Positions 37,192-45,700 of a DNA stretch of 64,000 nt are shown here, piece after piece. Below the pieces are notes generated by a model. The model searched no databases and had not been told where the DNA came from. It saw only the letters and a program-made list of their open reading frames with translations. Each line of letters begins with the position of its first letter. Position 1 is the first letter of the stretch. A program made the translations under genes and the position numbers. Source of the DNA: Dyella jiangningensis (lineage in GTDB: Bacteria; Pseudomonadota; Gammaproteobacteria; Xanthomonadales; Rhodanobacteraceae); contig CP007444.1 of NCBI GenBank assembly GCA_000632805.1, forward strand, positions 3,894,772 to 3,958,771, given 5' to 3'.

Positions 37192-37422
37192 ATGGTCACC
37201 GAAGACCTGATAGCGCGGCGCGGCGCGGTCGTCCACGGCGCGGCCAGCGCGGACCTGCCCAGCACGGTGGTGACCGACCAGCTCGTGACGGGCGAACCGG
37301 CCGAACTGCTACCGGATCACTCGCGCAGGGTCGGTATGCTGCCGGCGGTGCAGACCTTGCTCGACGTCCTGGCCGAACGGATACGCGCGGCGGACGACTG
37401 GCGCGTATCCCGTCTCACCTGA
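37192..37422 (+). pseudogene. remnant of a LysR-type regulator (C-terminal end)
   Basis: A 76-codon frame with strongly GC-biased third positions. The stretch STVVTDQLVTGEPAELLPDH followed by LPAVQTLLDVLAERI matches the last strands and helix of LysR effector domains, where a conserved LLPD and P.VR.F.D.L.ER usually appear, but about 15-20 residues normally between them are missing. No DNA-binding domain precedes it. I read it as a decayed 3' end with an internal deletion; a genuine small protein is the alternative. Confidence 0.45.
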
Positions 37423-37471
37423 TGAGACGCCCACCGGCTGCAATGCCCTCCCTGCCGGCCGGAGCGCACCG

Positions 37472-39892
37472 ATGAATGCCTTGCCCAACCCTCTCGCCCG
37501 GCGCGCGGTGCGCCAGGACGGCGCCCTGGCCGCGCCCGTGCTCGGAAGCGACGAGCTGGCGGGCCGGCTGGCCAAACGCTATGGGGATCGGATTACCGGC
37601 GCGTTCGTGCAGCCGGCGCGCGAGGGACGCTTCGCGCCGCTCCCCGGCGACATGCCGCCCGCGCTCGCGCAGGCGCTGCGCTCGCGCGGCATCGAGCAAC
37701 TCTATGACCACCAGGCACAGGCCTGGAATGCGACAGCCGCCGGCAAGCATGTGGTGATCGCCACGCCCACTGCCTCGGGCAAATCGTTGTGCTACACGCT
37801 GCCGGTGATCAGCGCGGCGATCCGCCAGCGCGCCAAGGCGCTGTTCCTGTTTCCCACCAAGGCGCTCGCGCAGGACCAGGTGGCCGAGCTGCTGGAGCTC
37901 AACCAGGCCGGCGGGCTGGGCGTGAAGGCGTTTACCTTCGACGGCGATACGCCGGGCGATGCGCGGCAGGCCATCCGCCTGCATGGCGACATCGTGGTGA
38001 GCAATCCGGACATGCTGCATCAGGCGATCCTGCCGCATCACACCAAGTGGGCGCAGTTCTTCGAGAACCTGCGCTATGTGGTGATCGACGAGGTCCACAC
38101 CTATCGCGGCGTGTTCGGCTCGCATGTCGCCAACGTGCTGCGCCGCCTGCAGCGCGTGTGCGCGTTCTATGGCGTGTCGCCCCAGTTCATCCTGTGCTCG
38201 GCCACCATCGGCAATCCCGCCGAGCACGCCAGCGCGTTGATCGAGCAGCCGGTCACGGCCATCACCGAGAGCGGTGCACCGGTGGGCGAGAAACACGTGT
38301 TGCTGTGGAACCCGCCGGTGGTGAATCCCGACCTCGGCCTGCGCGCCTCGGCGCGCTCGCAATCCAACCGCATCGCGCGCACGGCGATCCGCGCCGGCTT
38401 GAAGACGCTGGTGTTCGCACAATCGCGGCTGATGGTGGAAGTGCTCACCAAGTACCTCAAGGACGTGTTCGACAGCGACCCGCGCAAGCCGCCACGCATC
38501 CGCGCCTATCGCGGCGGCTACCTGCCGACCGAGCGTCGCGCCGCCGAACGCGAGATGCGCGCGGGACAGGTGGACGGCATCGTCAGCACCTCGGCGCTGG
38601 AGTTGGGCGTGGACATCGGCGCGCTCGACGTGGTCGTGCTCAACGGTTATCCCGGTAGCGTTGCCGCCACGTGGCAGCGCTTCGGGCGCGCGGGTCGCCG
38701 CCAGCAGGCCTCGCTCGGCGTACTGGTCGCGAGCAGCGATCCGCTGGACCAATACCTCGTGCGCCACCCCGAATTCTTCCAGGGCGCGCCGCCGGAACAC
38801 GCGCGCATCGCGCCGGACCAGCCGCTGATCCTGCTCGATCACATCCGCTGCGCCGCGTTCGAACTGCCGTTTCGCGACGGCGAACTGTACGGCCCGCAGG
38901 ACGCCACGCCGTGGCTGCAGGTGCTGGGCGAGGAAGGCGTGCTGCACCAGGAAGGCGAACGCTTCGAATGGATCGCCGACAGCTATCCAGCCAATGCCGT
39001 GTCGCTACGCTCGGTGGCCGACGGTAACTTCGTGGTGGTCGATCGCACCGAAGGCCGGCAGACCATCGTGGCCGAAGTGGACTTCAGCGCGGCCTCGTTG
39101 ACGCTGTACGAGGGCGCGATCCACATGATCCAGTCGGTGCCCTACCAGGTGGAGAAGCTGGACTGGACCGGCCGCAAGGCGTACGTCACGCGCACGCAGG
39201 TCGACTACTACACCGATGCCATCGACTACACCAAGCTCAAGGTGCTTGAAGCGTTCGACGGCTCGCCCGCTGGCCGCGGCAGCGCGCATCACGGCGAAGT
39301 GCACGTGGCGCGTCGCGTGGCGGGATACAAGAAGATTCGCTATTACACGCACGAAAACATCGGCTACGGCCCGGTGAACCTTCCCGACCTCGAACTGCAC
39401 ACCACCGCCGTGTGGTGGCAGTTGCCGCAGCGCGCGCTGGAACAAGCCTTTGACCATCGACAAGAAGCGCTGGATGGTTTCCTCGCCGCAGCGCATGCGC
39501 TGCACATCGTCGCCACCGTGGCGGTGATGGCCGAAGCGCGCGACCTGCAGAAGGCCGTCGGCAGCGGCGACGGTGCGTGGTTCGCCACGCCCGACGCCAA
39601 CGGCCGCGCGCAACTGCGCGCCGGCTTCGGCGAGGACGAAGCCGTGCTGCAGGGACCGTTCGTGCCCACGCTGTACCTCTACGACGCCTTTCCCGGCGGC
39701 GTAGGCCTGAGCGCCCCGCTGTACGAGCGACGCGAGGACCTCGTGCGCCTGGCGCGCGAACTTGTGCATCGCTGCGACTGCCATGCCGGCTGCCCCGCGT
39801 GCGTGGGCCCGGTGCTTGCCGCCGACGAGCAGCAGGAACGCTCGCTCAAATCGCTCGCCACGCGCGTGCTCGATCTGATCGTCGCCCTGTGA
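37472..39892 (+). CDS. DEAD/DEAH-box helicase of the YprA/MrfA type with DUF1998 zinc cluster
   Basis: An 806-residue superfamily 2 helicase. Motif I is ATPTASGKSLCYTLP, motif II is VVIDEVHTYRG (DEVH), followed by FILCSATIGNP (motif III), STSALELGVDIGALDVV and RFGRAGRRQQ (motif VI). The C-terminal DUF1998 region ends with the four-Cys cluster CDCHAGCPACVG. This matches Bacillus YprA (MrfA), which with an exonuclease partner removes mitomycin-type DNA damage. The next gene, an RNase H-like exonuclease, overlaps the stop by four bases, reproducing the mrfAB pair. A Gram-negative role in DNA repair is inferred from homology. Confidence 0.9.
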   Translation: MNALPNPLARRAVRQDGALAAPVLGSDELAGRLAKRYGDRITGAFVQPAREGRFAPLPGDMPPALAQALRSRGIEQLYDHQAQAWNATAAGKHVVIATPTASGKSLCYTLPVISAAIRQRAKALFLFPTKALAQDQVAELLELNQAGGLGVKAFTFDGDTPGDARQAIRLHGDIVVSNPDMLHQAILPHHTKWAQFFENLRYVVIDEVHTYRGVFGSHVANVLRRLQRVCAFYGVSPQFILCSATIGNPAEHASALIEQPVTAITESGAPVGEKHVLLWNPPVVNPDLGLRASARSQSNRIARTAIRAGLKTLVFAQSRLMVEVLTKYLKDVFDSDPRKPPRIRAYRGGYLPTERRAAEREMRAGQVDGIVSTSALELGVDIGALDVVVLNGYPGSVAATWQRFGRAGRRQQASLGVLVASSDPLDQYLVRHPEFFQGAPPEHARIAPDQPLILLDHIRCAAFELPFRDGELYGPQDATPWLQVLGEEGVLHQEGERFEWIADSYPANAVSLRSVADGNFVVVDRTEGRQTIVAEVDFSAASLTLYEGAIHMIQSVPYQVEKLDWTGRKAYVTRTQVDYYTDAIDYTKLKVLEAFDGSPAGRGSAHHGEVHVARRVAGYKKIRYYTHENIGYGPVNLPDLELHTTAVWWQLPQRALEQAFDHRQEALDGFLAAAHALHIVATVAVMAEARDLQKAVGSGDGAWFATPDANGRAQLRAGFGEDEAVLQGPFVPTLYLYDAFPGGVGLSAPLYERREDLVRLARELVHRCDCHAGCPACVGPVLAADEQQERSLKSLATRVLDLIVAL

Positions 39893-40749
39893 GCACGCTT
39901 GCCGACAAACTGCGTGGCCTGCGCCGGCAAGCCGGCGTGTCGGTGCCCGCCGCATCCGAGCCCGCGTCAGCGCCAGCGCGACGTTCCGAACCGCTGCCCG
40001 ACAATCTGCGTGCCTTGCTCGGCGTGCGGCGGCATACGCGCGTGGCCCCGCCAAAGCTCGCGACGGCGGCGGTGGACTTGCCCGGCGGCACCATCGCGCC
40101 CGGCCTGCAGCTGTGCGAGGCAACCGTCGCGTGGCCGCCCGCACCACCGCTGTTCCATGCCCAGTTCGCCAAGCTGGATGCATGGATCGAGTCCGAACGA
40201 CTGGTACTGTTCGATACCGAGACCACCGGCCTTGCCGGCGGCACCGGCACACGCGCCTTCATGATTGGCGTAGGCGACTGGCACGAAGGCCGCTTCCGAG
40301 AACGCCAGTTGCTGATCACCACGCTCGCGGGCGAGTCGGCCATGCTCGACTGCTTCTCCTCGTGGCTGAAGCCCGACAGCGTGCTCGTCAGCTATAACGG
40401 CAAGTCCTACGACGCACCCTTGCTCAAGACACGCTTCCGCCTGCAACGCCGTGCCAGCCCACTCGATGGCCTGATGCACATCGACCTGCTTCACCCGGTG
40501 CGACGCCGCTGGCGAGGCGCCTGGGAAAACTGCCGCCTCGCCACCGCGGAGCGGCAGTTGCTGCAGGTCGTGCGCGAAGACGACCTGCCCGGTTCCGAAG
40601 CACCCGCCGCGTGGCTCGGCTTCCTGCGCGGCGGGTCCGCTGCGCCGCTGCATCGCGTCGCCCATCACAACAGCCAGGACCTGCGCAGTCTTGGCGGCAT
40701 CCTTCACCAGTTCGCCTCGCCGCAGGACGACCTGCACTCCGCCGACTGA
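39889..40749 (+). CDS. YprB/MrfB-like DEDD exonuclease (ribonuclease H-like)
   Basis: A 286-residue protein starting with GTG at 39889, overlapping the helicase stop (GTGA). The exonuclease domain has the DE pair in LVLFDTETTGLAGGTGTRA, the second Asp region VLVSYNGKSYDAPLLKTR, and HHNSQDLRSLGGIL near the C-terminus, consistent with a DEDDh/YprB family nuclease. The first ~100 residues are Ala/Pro-rich and probably flexible. In Bacillus, the homologous MrfB works with MrfA in a mitomycin C repair pathway. The pairing and translational coupling here support a joint function. Confidence 0.85.
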   Translation: MSTLADKLRGLRRQAGVSVPAASEPASAPARRSEPLPDNLRALLGVRRHTRVAPPKLATAAVDLPGGTIAPGLQLCEATVAWPPAPPLFHAQFAKLDAWIESERLVLFDTETTGLAGGTGTRAFMIGVGDWHEGRFRERQLLITTLAGESAMLDCFSSWLKPDSVLVSYNGKSYDAPLLKTRFRLQRRASPLDGLMHIDLLHPVRRRWRGAWENCRLATAERQLLQVVREDDLPGSEAPAAWLGFLRGGSAAPLHRVAHHNSQDLRSLGGILHQFASPQDDLHSAD

Positions 40750-40762
40750 GGATCGGATCGCG

Positions 40763-40801
40763 TTGATCTGCCCTATCGGATGATCAGCGAGCGCAGATCA
40801 A
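40763..40801. repeat. inverted repeat in the convergent gap
   Basis: TTGATCTGC (40763-40771) and GCAGATCAA (40793-40801) form a perfect 9-bp inverted repeat around 21 bp. There is no T-run, so a terminator role is uncertain; it lies between two convergent genes. Confidence 0.45.
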
Positions 40802-40809
40802 GGCGAGTT

Positions 40810-42030
40810 TCAGTGCTTCGCCTGGAATAGCCCGAGGTCGATGCTCGCTGCCATCGCCTTGTAGCCCTCGCCATTGGGGTGCAGATGATCGCCGCTGTCG
40901 TAGGCGGGGAGCATTCGGTCGGGATGCGCCGGATCGCCAATGGCCTTGTCGAAGTCGACTACCGCGTCGAAGGCGCCGCTGTGACGGATCCAGTCGTTGA
41001 CTGCCTTGCGCTTCGCTTCATTGGCGGCGGAGTGATAAGGCCAGGAAGCACCGGCAAATGGCGTCAACGTGGCGCCATAGATTCGAATGCCACGCGCATG
41101 CGCTCGCTGGATCAGCGTCTTCATGCCGCCGGTGATCTGCTCCACCGTCACGCGATCTTCCGCCTTGGCGTGCGGGCCGGAGCTGCCGATGTCGTTGATG
41201 CCCTCCAGCAGCACGATCCAGCGTACGTTCGCCTTGTCCAGCGCGTCGCGATCGAAGCGCGACAGGGCGCTCGGGCCGTAATCATCGTGCAGGATGCGAT
41301 TGCCGCCGATACCCGCGTCGGCCACGCCGACGGCCTTGAACCGTACATCGCCCTGGAGGCGTGTGGCGAGATAGTCCGGCCAGCGCTGCTGCGCGTCGGC
41401 ATTGGACCCGACACCGTCGGTGATGGAGTCGCCAAACGCGACGATGGTGGCGCCCTCCGGTGCTGAGGCCACGTCGACATCGGTGAGGAAGAAGCGACTG
41501 TTGTTCGTCTCCATGCCGGGAAACTGCACCGAGCTCGTGGCGTCACCCTGCTCCGTAAGATAAGCCGTCGCCAATGCCGCGCTGTGGATGGTGGAAGCCA
41601 CGCCCGCGTTCGCGGGCACGTACAGGCTGATGGCCAGTTCCTGCAATGGCTTCACCGCCATCTCGACCGGGTCGCTCCACACCGCCTCGCCTTTGGCGAG
41701 CGTGATGGTCGGCTTGCCGTGGAACGACACCGCGTGGTCCGTGCCCGGCTCGATGGCACTTCCCTCCGTATGAAGTGCTACGCGAACGGGGCCGAGCGTC
41801 AACGGTGCCGTGCCATCGAGGTTGGACAAGCGCATACGCACCGCCGTGCCGGCCGCGCTGGTGCGCACCACTTGCCGGATGGTCTGGTCAGACACCGCCG
41901 GACCCGCCGCATCAGGCGACGCGGACCATGCGCCTATCCAGTGTGCTGCGCCGCCGGATGCCGCGCTGGCCGAGGCGAAGCAGAAGAAGCACGTCATCCA
42001 GAGAAAAAAACGAGGCAACGAGCGATGCAT
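40810..42030 (-). CDS. SGNH/GDSL-type secreted hydrolase (esterase)
   Basis: A 406-residue exported esterase starting at the ATG at 42030 (MHRSLPRFFLWMTCFFCFAS, signal peptide). The N-terminal ~170 residues form a beta-rich domain seen in bacterial GDSL proteins. The SGNH core follows: block I VAFGDSITDGVG (nucleophile Ser), Gly in GIGGNRIL, Asn in LLEGINDIGSSG, and block V DHLHPNGEGY with Asp and His. Likely substrates are acylated carbohydrates or lipids; none is determined by sequence. Its nearest neighbours are an unrelated RidA gene 113 bp away on the same strand and the convergent exonuclease. Confidence 0.9.
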   Translation of the reverse strand: MHRSLPRFFLWMTCFFCFASASAASGGAAHWIGAWSASPDAAGPAVSDQTIRQVVRTSAAGTAVRMRLSNLDGTAPLTLGPVRVALHTEGSAIEPGTDHAVSFHGKPTITLAKGEAVWSDPVEMAVKPLQELAISLYVPANAGVASTIHSAALATAYLTEQGDATSSVQFPGMETNNSRFFLTDVDVASAPEGATIVAFGDSITDGVGSNADAQQRWPDYLATRLQGDVRFKAVGVADAGIGGNRILHDDYGPSALSRFDRDALDKANVRWIVLLEGINDIGSSGPHAKAEDRVTVEQITGGMKTLIQRAHARGIRIYGATLTPFAGASWPYHSAANEAKRKAVNDWIRHSGAFDAVVDFDKAIGDPAHPDRMLPAYDSGDHLHPNGEGYKAMAASIDLGLFQAKH

Positions 42031-42143
42031 GAGGTCTCCTCCGGGGCGGAACGGGGGCTTTGGTGCGCTGACTCGTCCGACCATACCAAACGGGAGCACC
42101 TCGGGCGTGATGGTGCCCGCAGCTTCAGTCAGGCACGCGCTAC

Positions 42144-42629
42144 TCAAGGCATGAGCGAGAGCTCGGCTTCGATTTCCACCGGCATGTGGAACGGCAGCTC
42201 TGCCATGCCCACCGCACTGCGCGTGTGGCCACCGCGTTCACGACCATACAACTCGAGGATGAGATCGGAGAAACCGTTGATGACGCTTGGCTGCTGCGCG
42301 AAGCCCGGCGCGGAATTCACCATGCCGAACACACGGTGCCACCGGCGTATCCGGTCCAGATCACCGATGCTGCGCTTGATGCTCGCAAGCATCGACAGTG
42401 CGACCAGCCGTGCCGCGCGATAGCCCTCTTCCACCGTGAGCTCGGCGCCCAGCTTGCCGAACGGGCCCGCCAGCGAGCCATCGGCTGCTTGGGGTCCGTG
42501 TCCCGAGGCAAGGACCCGCAGGCCATCCACCTGCACCACATCGAAAGGCAACGACAGGTGGGCAGGCACGGGAAAAGGCGGAGGCAACTCCAGCCCCATG
42601 GCCGCCAGACGACGCTCGATATCGCTCAT
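42144..42629 (-). CDS. RidA/YjgF/YER057c family protein (long form)
   Basis: A 161-residue cytoplasmic protein. RidA enzymes hydrolyse reactive enamine/imine intermediates of amino-acid metabolism. This protein belongs to the longer branch that starts with a helical MSDIERRLAAMGLELP extension. The core VLASGHGPQAADGS and the C-terminal VGMAELPFHMPVEIEAELSL resemble the family. The Arg that binds carboxylates in canonical RidA (usually in the sequence R.AV....LP) may be the Arg of HTRSAVGMAELP. Substrate range is unknown. It may be co-transcribed with the SGNH hydrolase downstream. Confidence 0.88.
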   Translation of the reverse strand: MSDIERRLAAMGLELPPPFPVPAHLSLPFDVVQVDGLRVLASGHGPQAADGSLAGPFGKLGAELTVEEGYRAARLVALSMLASIKRSIGDLDRIRRWHRVFGMVNSAPGFAQQPSVINGFSDLILELYGRERGGHTRSAVGMAELPFHMPVEIEAELSLMP

Positions 42630-42843
42630 AGGTGCACTGCCGCTCGTGTCAGGAAATCGATGGGCGCGGCCGTGTGGCCTTCTGGAAGTCTATCTCCATT
42701 GAAGCGATGCACTCCCGTCACACCTGATTCCCTTGTGTCTTCGCCTTCGACGCAGCCGCCGGGAGCCATCTCAACCTTCGCACGGCGGCCCGCCCGCCTT
42801 CTCACGTTCACGCTGAAGCGCTGTGGAAAGCGGCACCTGCCGT

Positions 42844-43794
42844 CTAGTGCTCTCGCGCGGGAATCAGCCCCAGGCTGCTCATCCATGTCTCTGCCAGGGC
42901 CGGCCAGCGTGTGATCGGATTTGTGGTGGGCCGCAAGCCGAAGGCGTGACCTCCATGTGGATAGATGTGCAGCTCGGCCGGCACGTCGGCGTTCTTCAGC
43001 GCGGTGTAGTAGACCAGCGCCTGGTTCACGCCATCCACATGATCGTCCTCGGCCTGCAGCACGAAGGTTGGCGGTGTTTCATGGGAGACCGGAAGATTGA
43101 CGTTGAACCTGTCGTCGTCGGTTGCAAGATGGCCAGGGTAGATCGCCAGGGCGAAGTCCGGCCGGCTGCTCTGCTTGTCGGCCGCATCGACCGCGGCGTA
43201 CGTGCGCCGGTTGAATTGCGTACTCACCTCCGCCACCAGGAAACCACCCGCCGAGAACCCGAGCACGCCCACCTTGTGCGGATCGACATGCCACTCCGCG
43301 GCGCGCTCGCGTACCAATCGCATCGCGCGCTGGGCATCCTGCAACGAGGGCATCGACAGGTTGAGGTTGTGCGGACGGCAATCGCAGTGCCAGTCGTACG
43401 GCGCACTGGGCACGCGGTATTTCAGCAGCACGCACGTCACACCCTTGGCGGTCAGCCAATCGCATACCTCCGTACCTTCAAGGTCGATGGCCAGCATCTC
43501 GAAGCCGCCACCCGGAAACACCACCACCGCTGCGCCGGTGTTTTCGCCTTGGGGCGCATAGACGGTCATGGTGGGCCGCGACACGTTGCGCACCGCAGTC
43601 ACCGGCTTGCCGCCGATCAGCGCTTTCGGATTGCTTTCCACCTTCTCGGGCCCGGGCATGGGTTGAAGGTTCGGTGGTGTGCCCGGCCACAAGGGGATCG
43701 GCGCATGCCCGGCCGCGGGCTGCCAGACCATCGTCTCCGCCTGCACGCTGGTGCACGCGACAAGCAGGCACAGCGCAACTGCCCATGTTTTCAT
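42844..43794 (-). CDS. secreted alpha/beta hydrolase (acetyl-esterase-like)
   Basis: A 316-residue exported hydrolase from the ATG at 43794 (signal MKTWAVALCLLVACTSVQAE). The oxyanion segment VVVFPGGGFEMLA, nucleophile elbow VGVLGFSAGGFL (GFSAGG), acid segment LQAEDDHVDGVNQ and catalytic His in PHGGHAFGL are present. This order fits the BD-FAE/acetylxylan-esterase group of small alpha/beta hydrolases that remove acetyl groups from sugars. The frame is open much further upstream, but those residues lack a signal and family similarity. It has no close partner genes. Confidence 0.88.
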   Translation of the reverse strand: MKTWAVALCLLVACTSVQAETMVWQPAAGHAPIPLWPGTPPNLQPMPGPEKVESNPKALIGGKPVTAVRNVSRPTMTVYAPQGENTGAAVVVFPGGGFEMLAIDLEGTEVCDWLTAKGVTCVLLKYRVPSAPYDWHCDCRPHNLNLSMPSLQDAQRAMRLVRERAAEWHVDPHKVGVLGFSAGGFLVAEVSTQFNRRTYAAVDAADKQSSRPDFALAIYPGHLATDDDRFNVNLPVSHETPPTFVLQAEDDHVDGVNQALVYYTALKNADVPAELHIYPHGGHAFGLRPTTNPITRWPALAETWMSSLGLIPAREH

Positions 43795-44148
43795 GGCACA
43801 TCCTTCTGATTGACGCGGAAACGTTGAGGTCGCGGCGAGCGGTCGCCAGCCGCATGACCGGAGCATGCGAGCGACATCGGGCCCTGTGGCGCCACGATGA
43901 AGGAAATTCACGGGCAAATCGGAAGCATCCCGGGCCCAGCGGCACACGGGGGCGTCGCGCCGGCTGGCGCGCGTGCCTGCACCGGGATCGACGTCGCAAC
44001 TTCGCGCGGCGCCGAACCCAGGCAGGCTACGCGCGGTGCGCGTTTTGCCACATGTGCTTTCTTGCCGCGCAGGGCTGACGTACGCAGCTGTCAGACTGCC
44101 TGCCCCAACCACCTCGTTTCCGCGCAGCCCGTGTGCGCGCTCATACCC
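43795..44148. other. intergenic region without a supported gene
   Basis: No frame in either strand shows convincing codon bias, and no repeats or hairpins with T-runs were seen. It should contain the promoter of the esterase (minus) and of the small membrane protein (plus). Confidence 0.4.
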
Positions 44149-44307
44149 ATGAAGAAGCTCAAACTCAAGAAGCCCTCCGGCATGGCTCTCGTGCTGACCC
44201 TGCTGTCCCTTTTGTGCATCACCATCTACGGTGCCATCGCCTTTGGCCTGGCCTCCCAGATAGGCAAGGCACCGGGCGTCGTGCACGGTGTGACGGCCGA
44301 CGACTGA
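44149..44307 (+). CDS. small single-pass membrane protein
   Basis: A 52-residue ORF: a lysine-rich start (MKKLKLKKPSGM) followed by one hydrophobic helix (ALVLTLLSLLCITIYGAIAF) and a short polar tail. This is the normal topology of bacterial small membrane proteins. No family is recognised. The in-frame region upstream to 43897 looks non-coding. I saw no clear ribosome binding site, so expression is uncertain. Confidence 0.45.
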   Translation: MKKLKLKKPSGMALVLTLLSLLCITIYGAIAFGLASQIGKAPGVVHGVTADD

Positions 44308-44602
44308 TCCGTGCCGCGCAGCGGCAGCCGGCATCGAAACTGCGCCCGGGTTGCCACTCGTGTGGGTGGTGCCTTGGTGCCGTATTCCGGCAAGGCGCAT
44401 CTCAGCCACTGATCGCTATCTGGCCAGGGGCGTCGCATGCATTTCCTCTCGGGGCCGAGCACGGCCCGACGCATATCGCGGGCAGGACGGGGTCCATCGG
44501 GAGGCGCTTTTTGCGAGCAGCCCGCATGCACCCCGATATCGGACTGACGAACGCATAGATCAGCCAAAAGGACGATTGCACGGGTTGGCAGGCGGGCAGA
44601 GC

Positions 44603-44854
44603 ATGAGCTCCGCGTCAGAGGGGGCGCTCATGGTCAAGACCTTCTGCTGTTATTTCCTGGGTGCGCCGGTGCGCGTCCGGTACGAACACAGCGGCGACGA
44701 AGAGGCGATCTGGATCGCCAATGTCGTGCTGGATGGCCGCCCGCGAAGCATCGACGGTGCAGCGGCGTTGCGGTCGCGTTGCGCGCAGGCCGATGTCACG
44801 CGCTCCGTGCTGCGGGGACTGGAGTGGGTGCGCAAGGCTGACGCAAGCTCGTAG
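44603..44854 (+). CDS. small hypothetical protein
   Basis: An 83-residue frame (MSSASEGALMVKTFCCYFLG at the start, ending WVRKADASS), with an internal ATG at 44630 as an alternative start. It is soluble with a mixed beta/alpha prediction (VRVRYEHSG, IWIANVVLDGRPRSI, then a helix SVLRGLEWVRK). Codon use is gene-like. I recognise no family. It stands alone, with over 290 bp free on both sides. Confidence 0.45.
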   Translation: MSSASEGALMVKTFCCYFLGAPVRVRYEHSGDEEAIWIANVVLDGRPRSIDGAAALRSRCAQADVTRSVLRGLEWVRKADASS

Positions 44855-45275
44855 CAGGCGTTGCACGCTCATCGAAGGGCAGCGAGGCGAGCCATGATGA
44901 TGCATCGGGCGCGAGCGGCCCATGATGAGGACAACGCTTCCCATCCAACACCACCACGCAGCACTCGACCAGCGGCGATTGTTGCCGCCCTTGGGGCTCA
45001 TCGCGAAACAACTGCTGGTTCTCGGTCTCGTGGTCCAAGGATCAAGCCGGAGCAGCTCGCCGGGGAAATGGCGGCGATCCGACTGACCGTGAAACCACAG
45101 AGCGTGGGCAGGCACGTGAGCATGTGCTCACCACTGGAACTGCCTGCACTGCTGCGTCGCATGCTACGCGCGCCCAGCGACGTCGCCGCAACGGTGCCGG
45201 CTTTCTGGACTCACGTCTATATCGGGATGATCGACGCTATATCGCGTCGATGCGAAACCTGCACGCTCGTCATGG

Positions 45276-45290
45276 GTAGTTCTACTTAAG
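45276..45290 (+). repeat. direct motif GTAGTTCTACTTAAG, copy A
   Basis: It matches copy B at 45395-45409 (GTAAATCTACTTACG) at 12 of 15 positions, on the same strand and 119 bp apart. GTAG-TT-CTAC inside is also an inverted repeat. The pattern suggests a regulator site; none is known to me. Confidence 0.35.
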
Positions 45291-45394
45291 TCCCCTAGTG
45301 GCATGCCCACATCGAGGTCTGCGCTCGACGACGTCGCGGCCATGCGGCGTCACGCATGTGCCACTCCGCGTATTCGCCTCGCACGAAGCGCTAG

Positions 45395-45409
45395 GTAAAT
45401 CTACTTACG
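45395..45409 (+). repeat. direct motif GTAAATCTACTTACG, copy B
   Basis: Second copy of the 15-base motif, about 300 bp before the PerM-type gene. See copy A for the comparison. Confidence 0.35.
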
Positions 45410-45700
45410 ACTCACAGATGGAAGACGACGCGCCACCAGAAGACGATCATGGGCGAGGGCGAACGCGCACGTTCTTCGAAGCGGGTGCCGTTGCGAAATC
45501 ACGCAAAGGCACTCACCTCTCGCCGGATCGTGCACTTTCGCCAGCATCACCATGCATGGCAGCCCGGGCTTTCTCACGGCGCACACGTCCGCTGGCGGAG
45601 CATCACGCCGCCGCGCCAACGACATCGCCGGCCATGGACGTCTGAATCAACCTGGCTTGCCGCTCGGATATCTCTACTGCAACACGCAAGGAGATCGTCG

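Larger units (their letters stand above)
44855..45700. other. 846-bp gene-poor stretch before the PerM-type gene
   Basis: Open frames exist but have poor composition and no family similarity. The notable content is two copies of GTANNTCTACTTANG (45276-45290 and 45395-45409), described separately. The ribosome binding site AAGGAGA lies at 45687-45693 ahead of the gene at 45701. Confidence 0.45.

Noticed and set aside
40763..40801. Convergent inverted repeat as a rho-independent terminator
   Set aside because: Long 21-base loop and no T-run on either side; kept as a repeat only.
44861..45289. 142-codon plus-strand frame in the gene-poor stretch
   Set aside because: Composition unlike neighbouring genes, no start signal and no recognisable domain.
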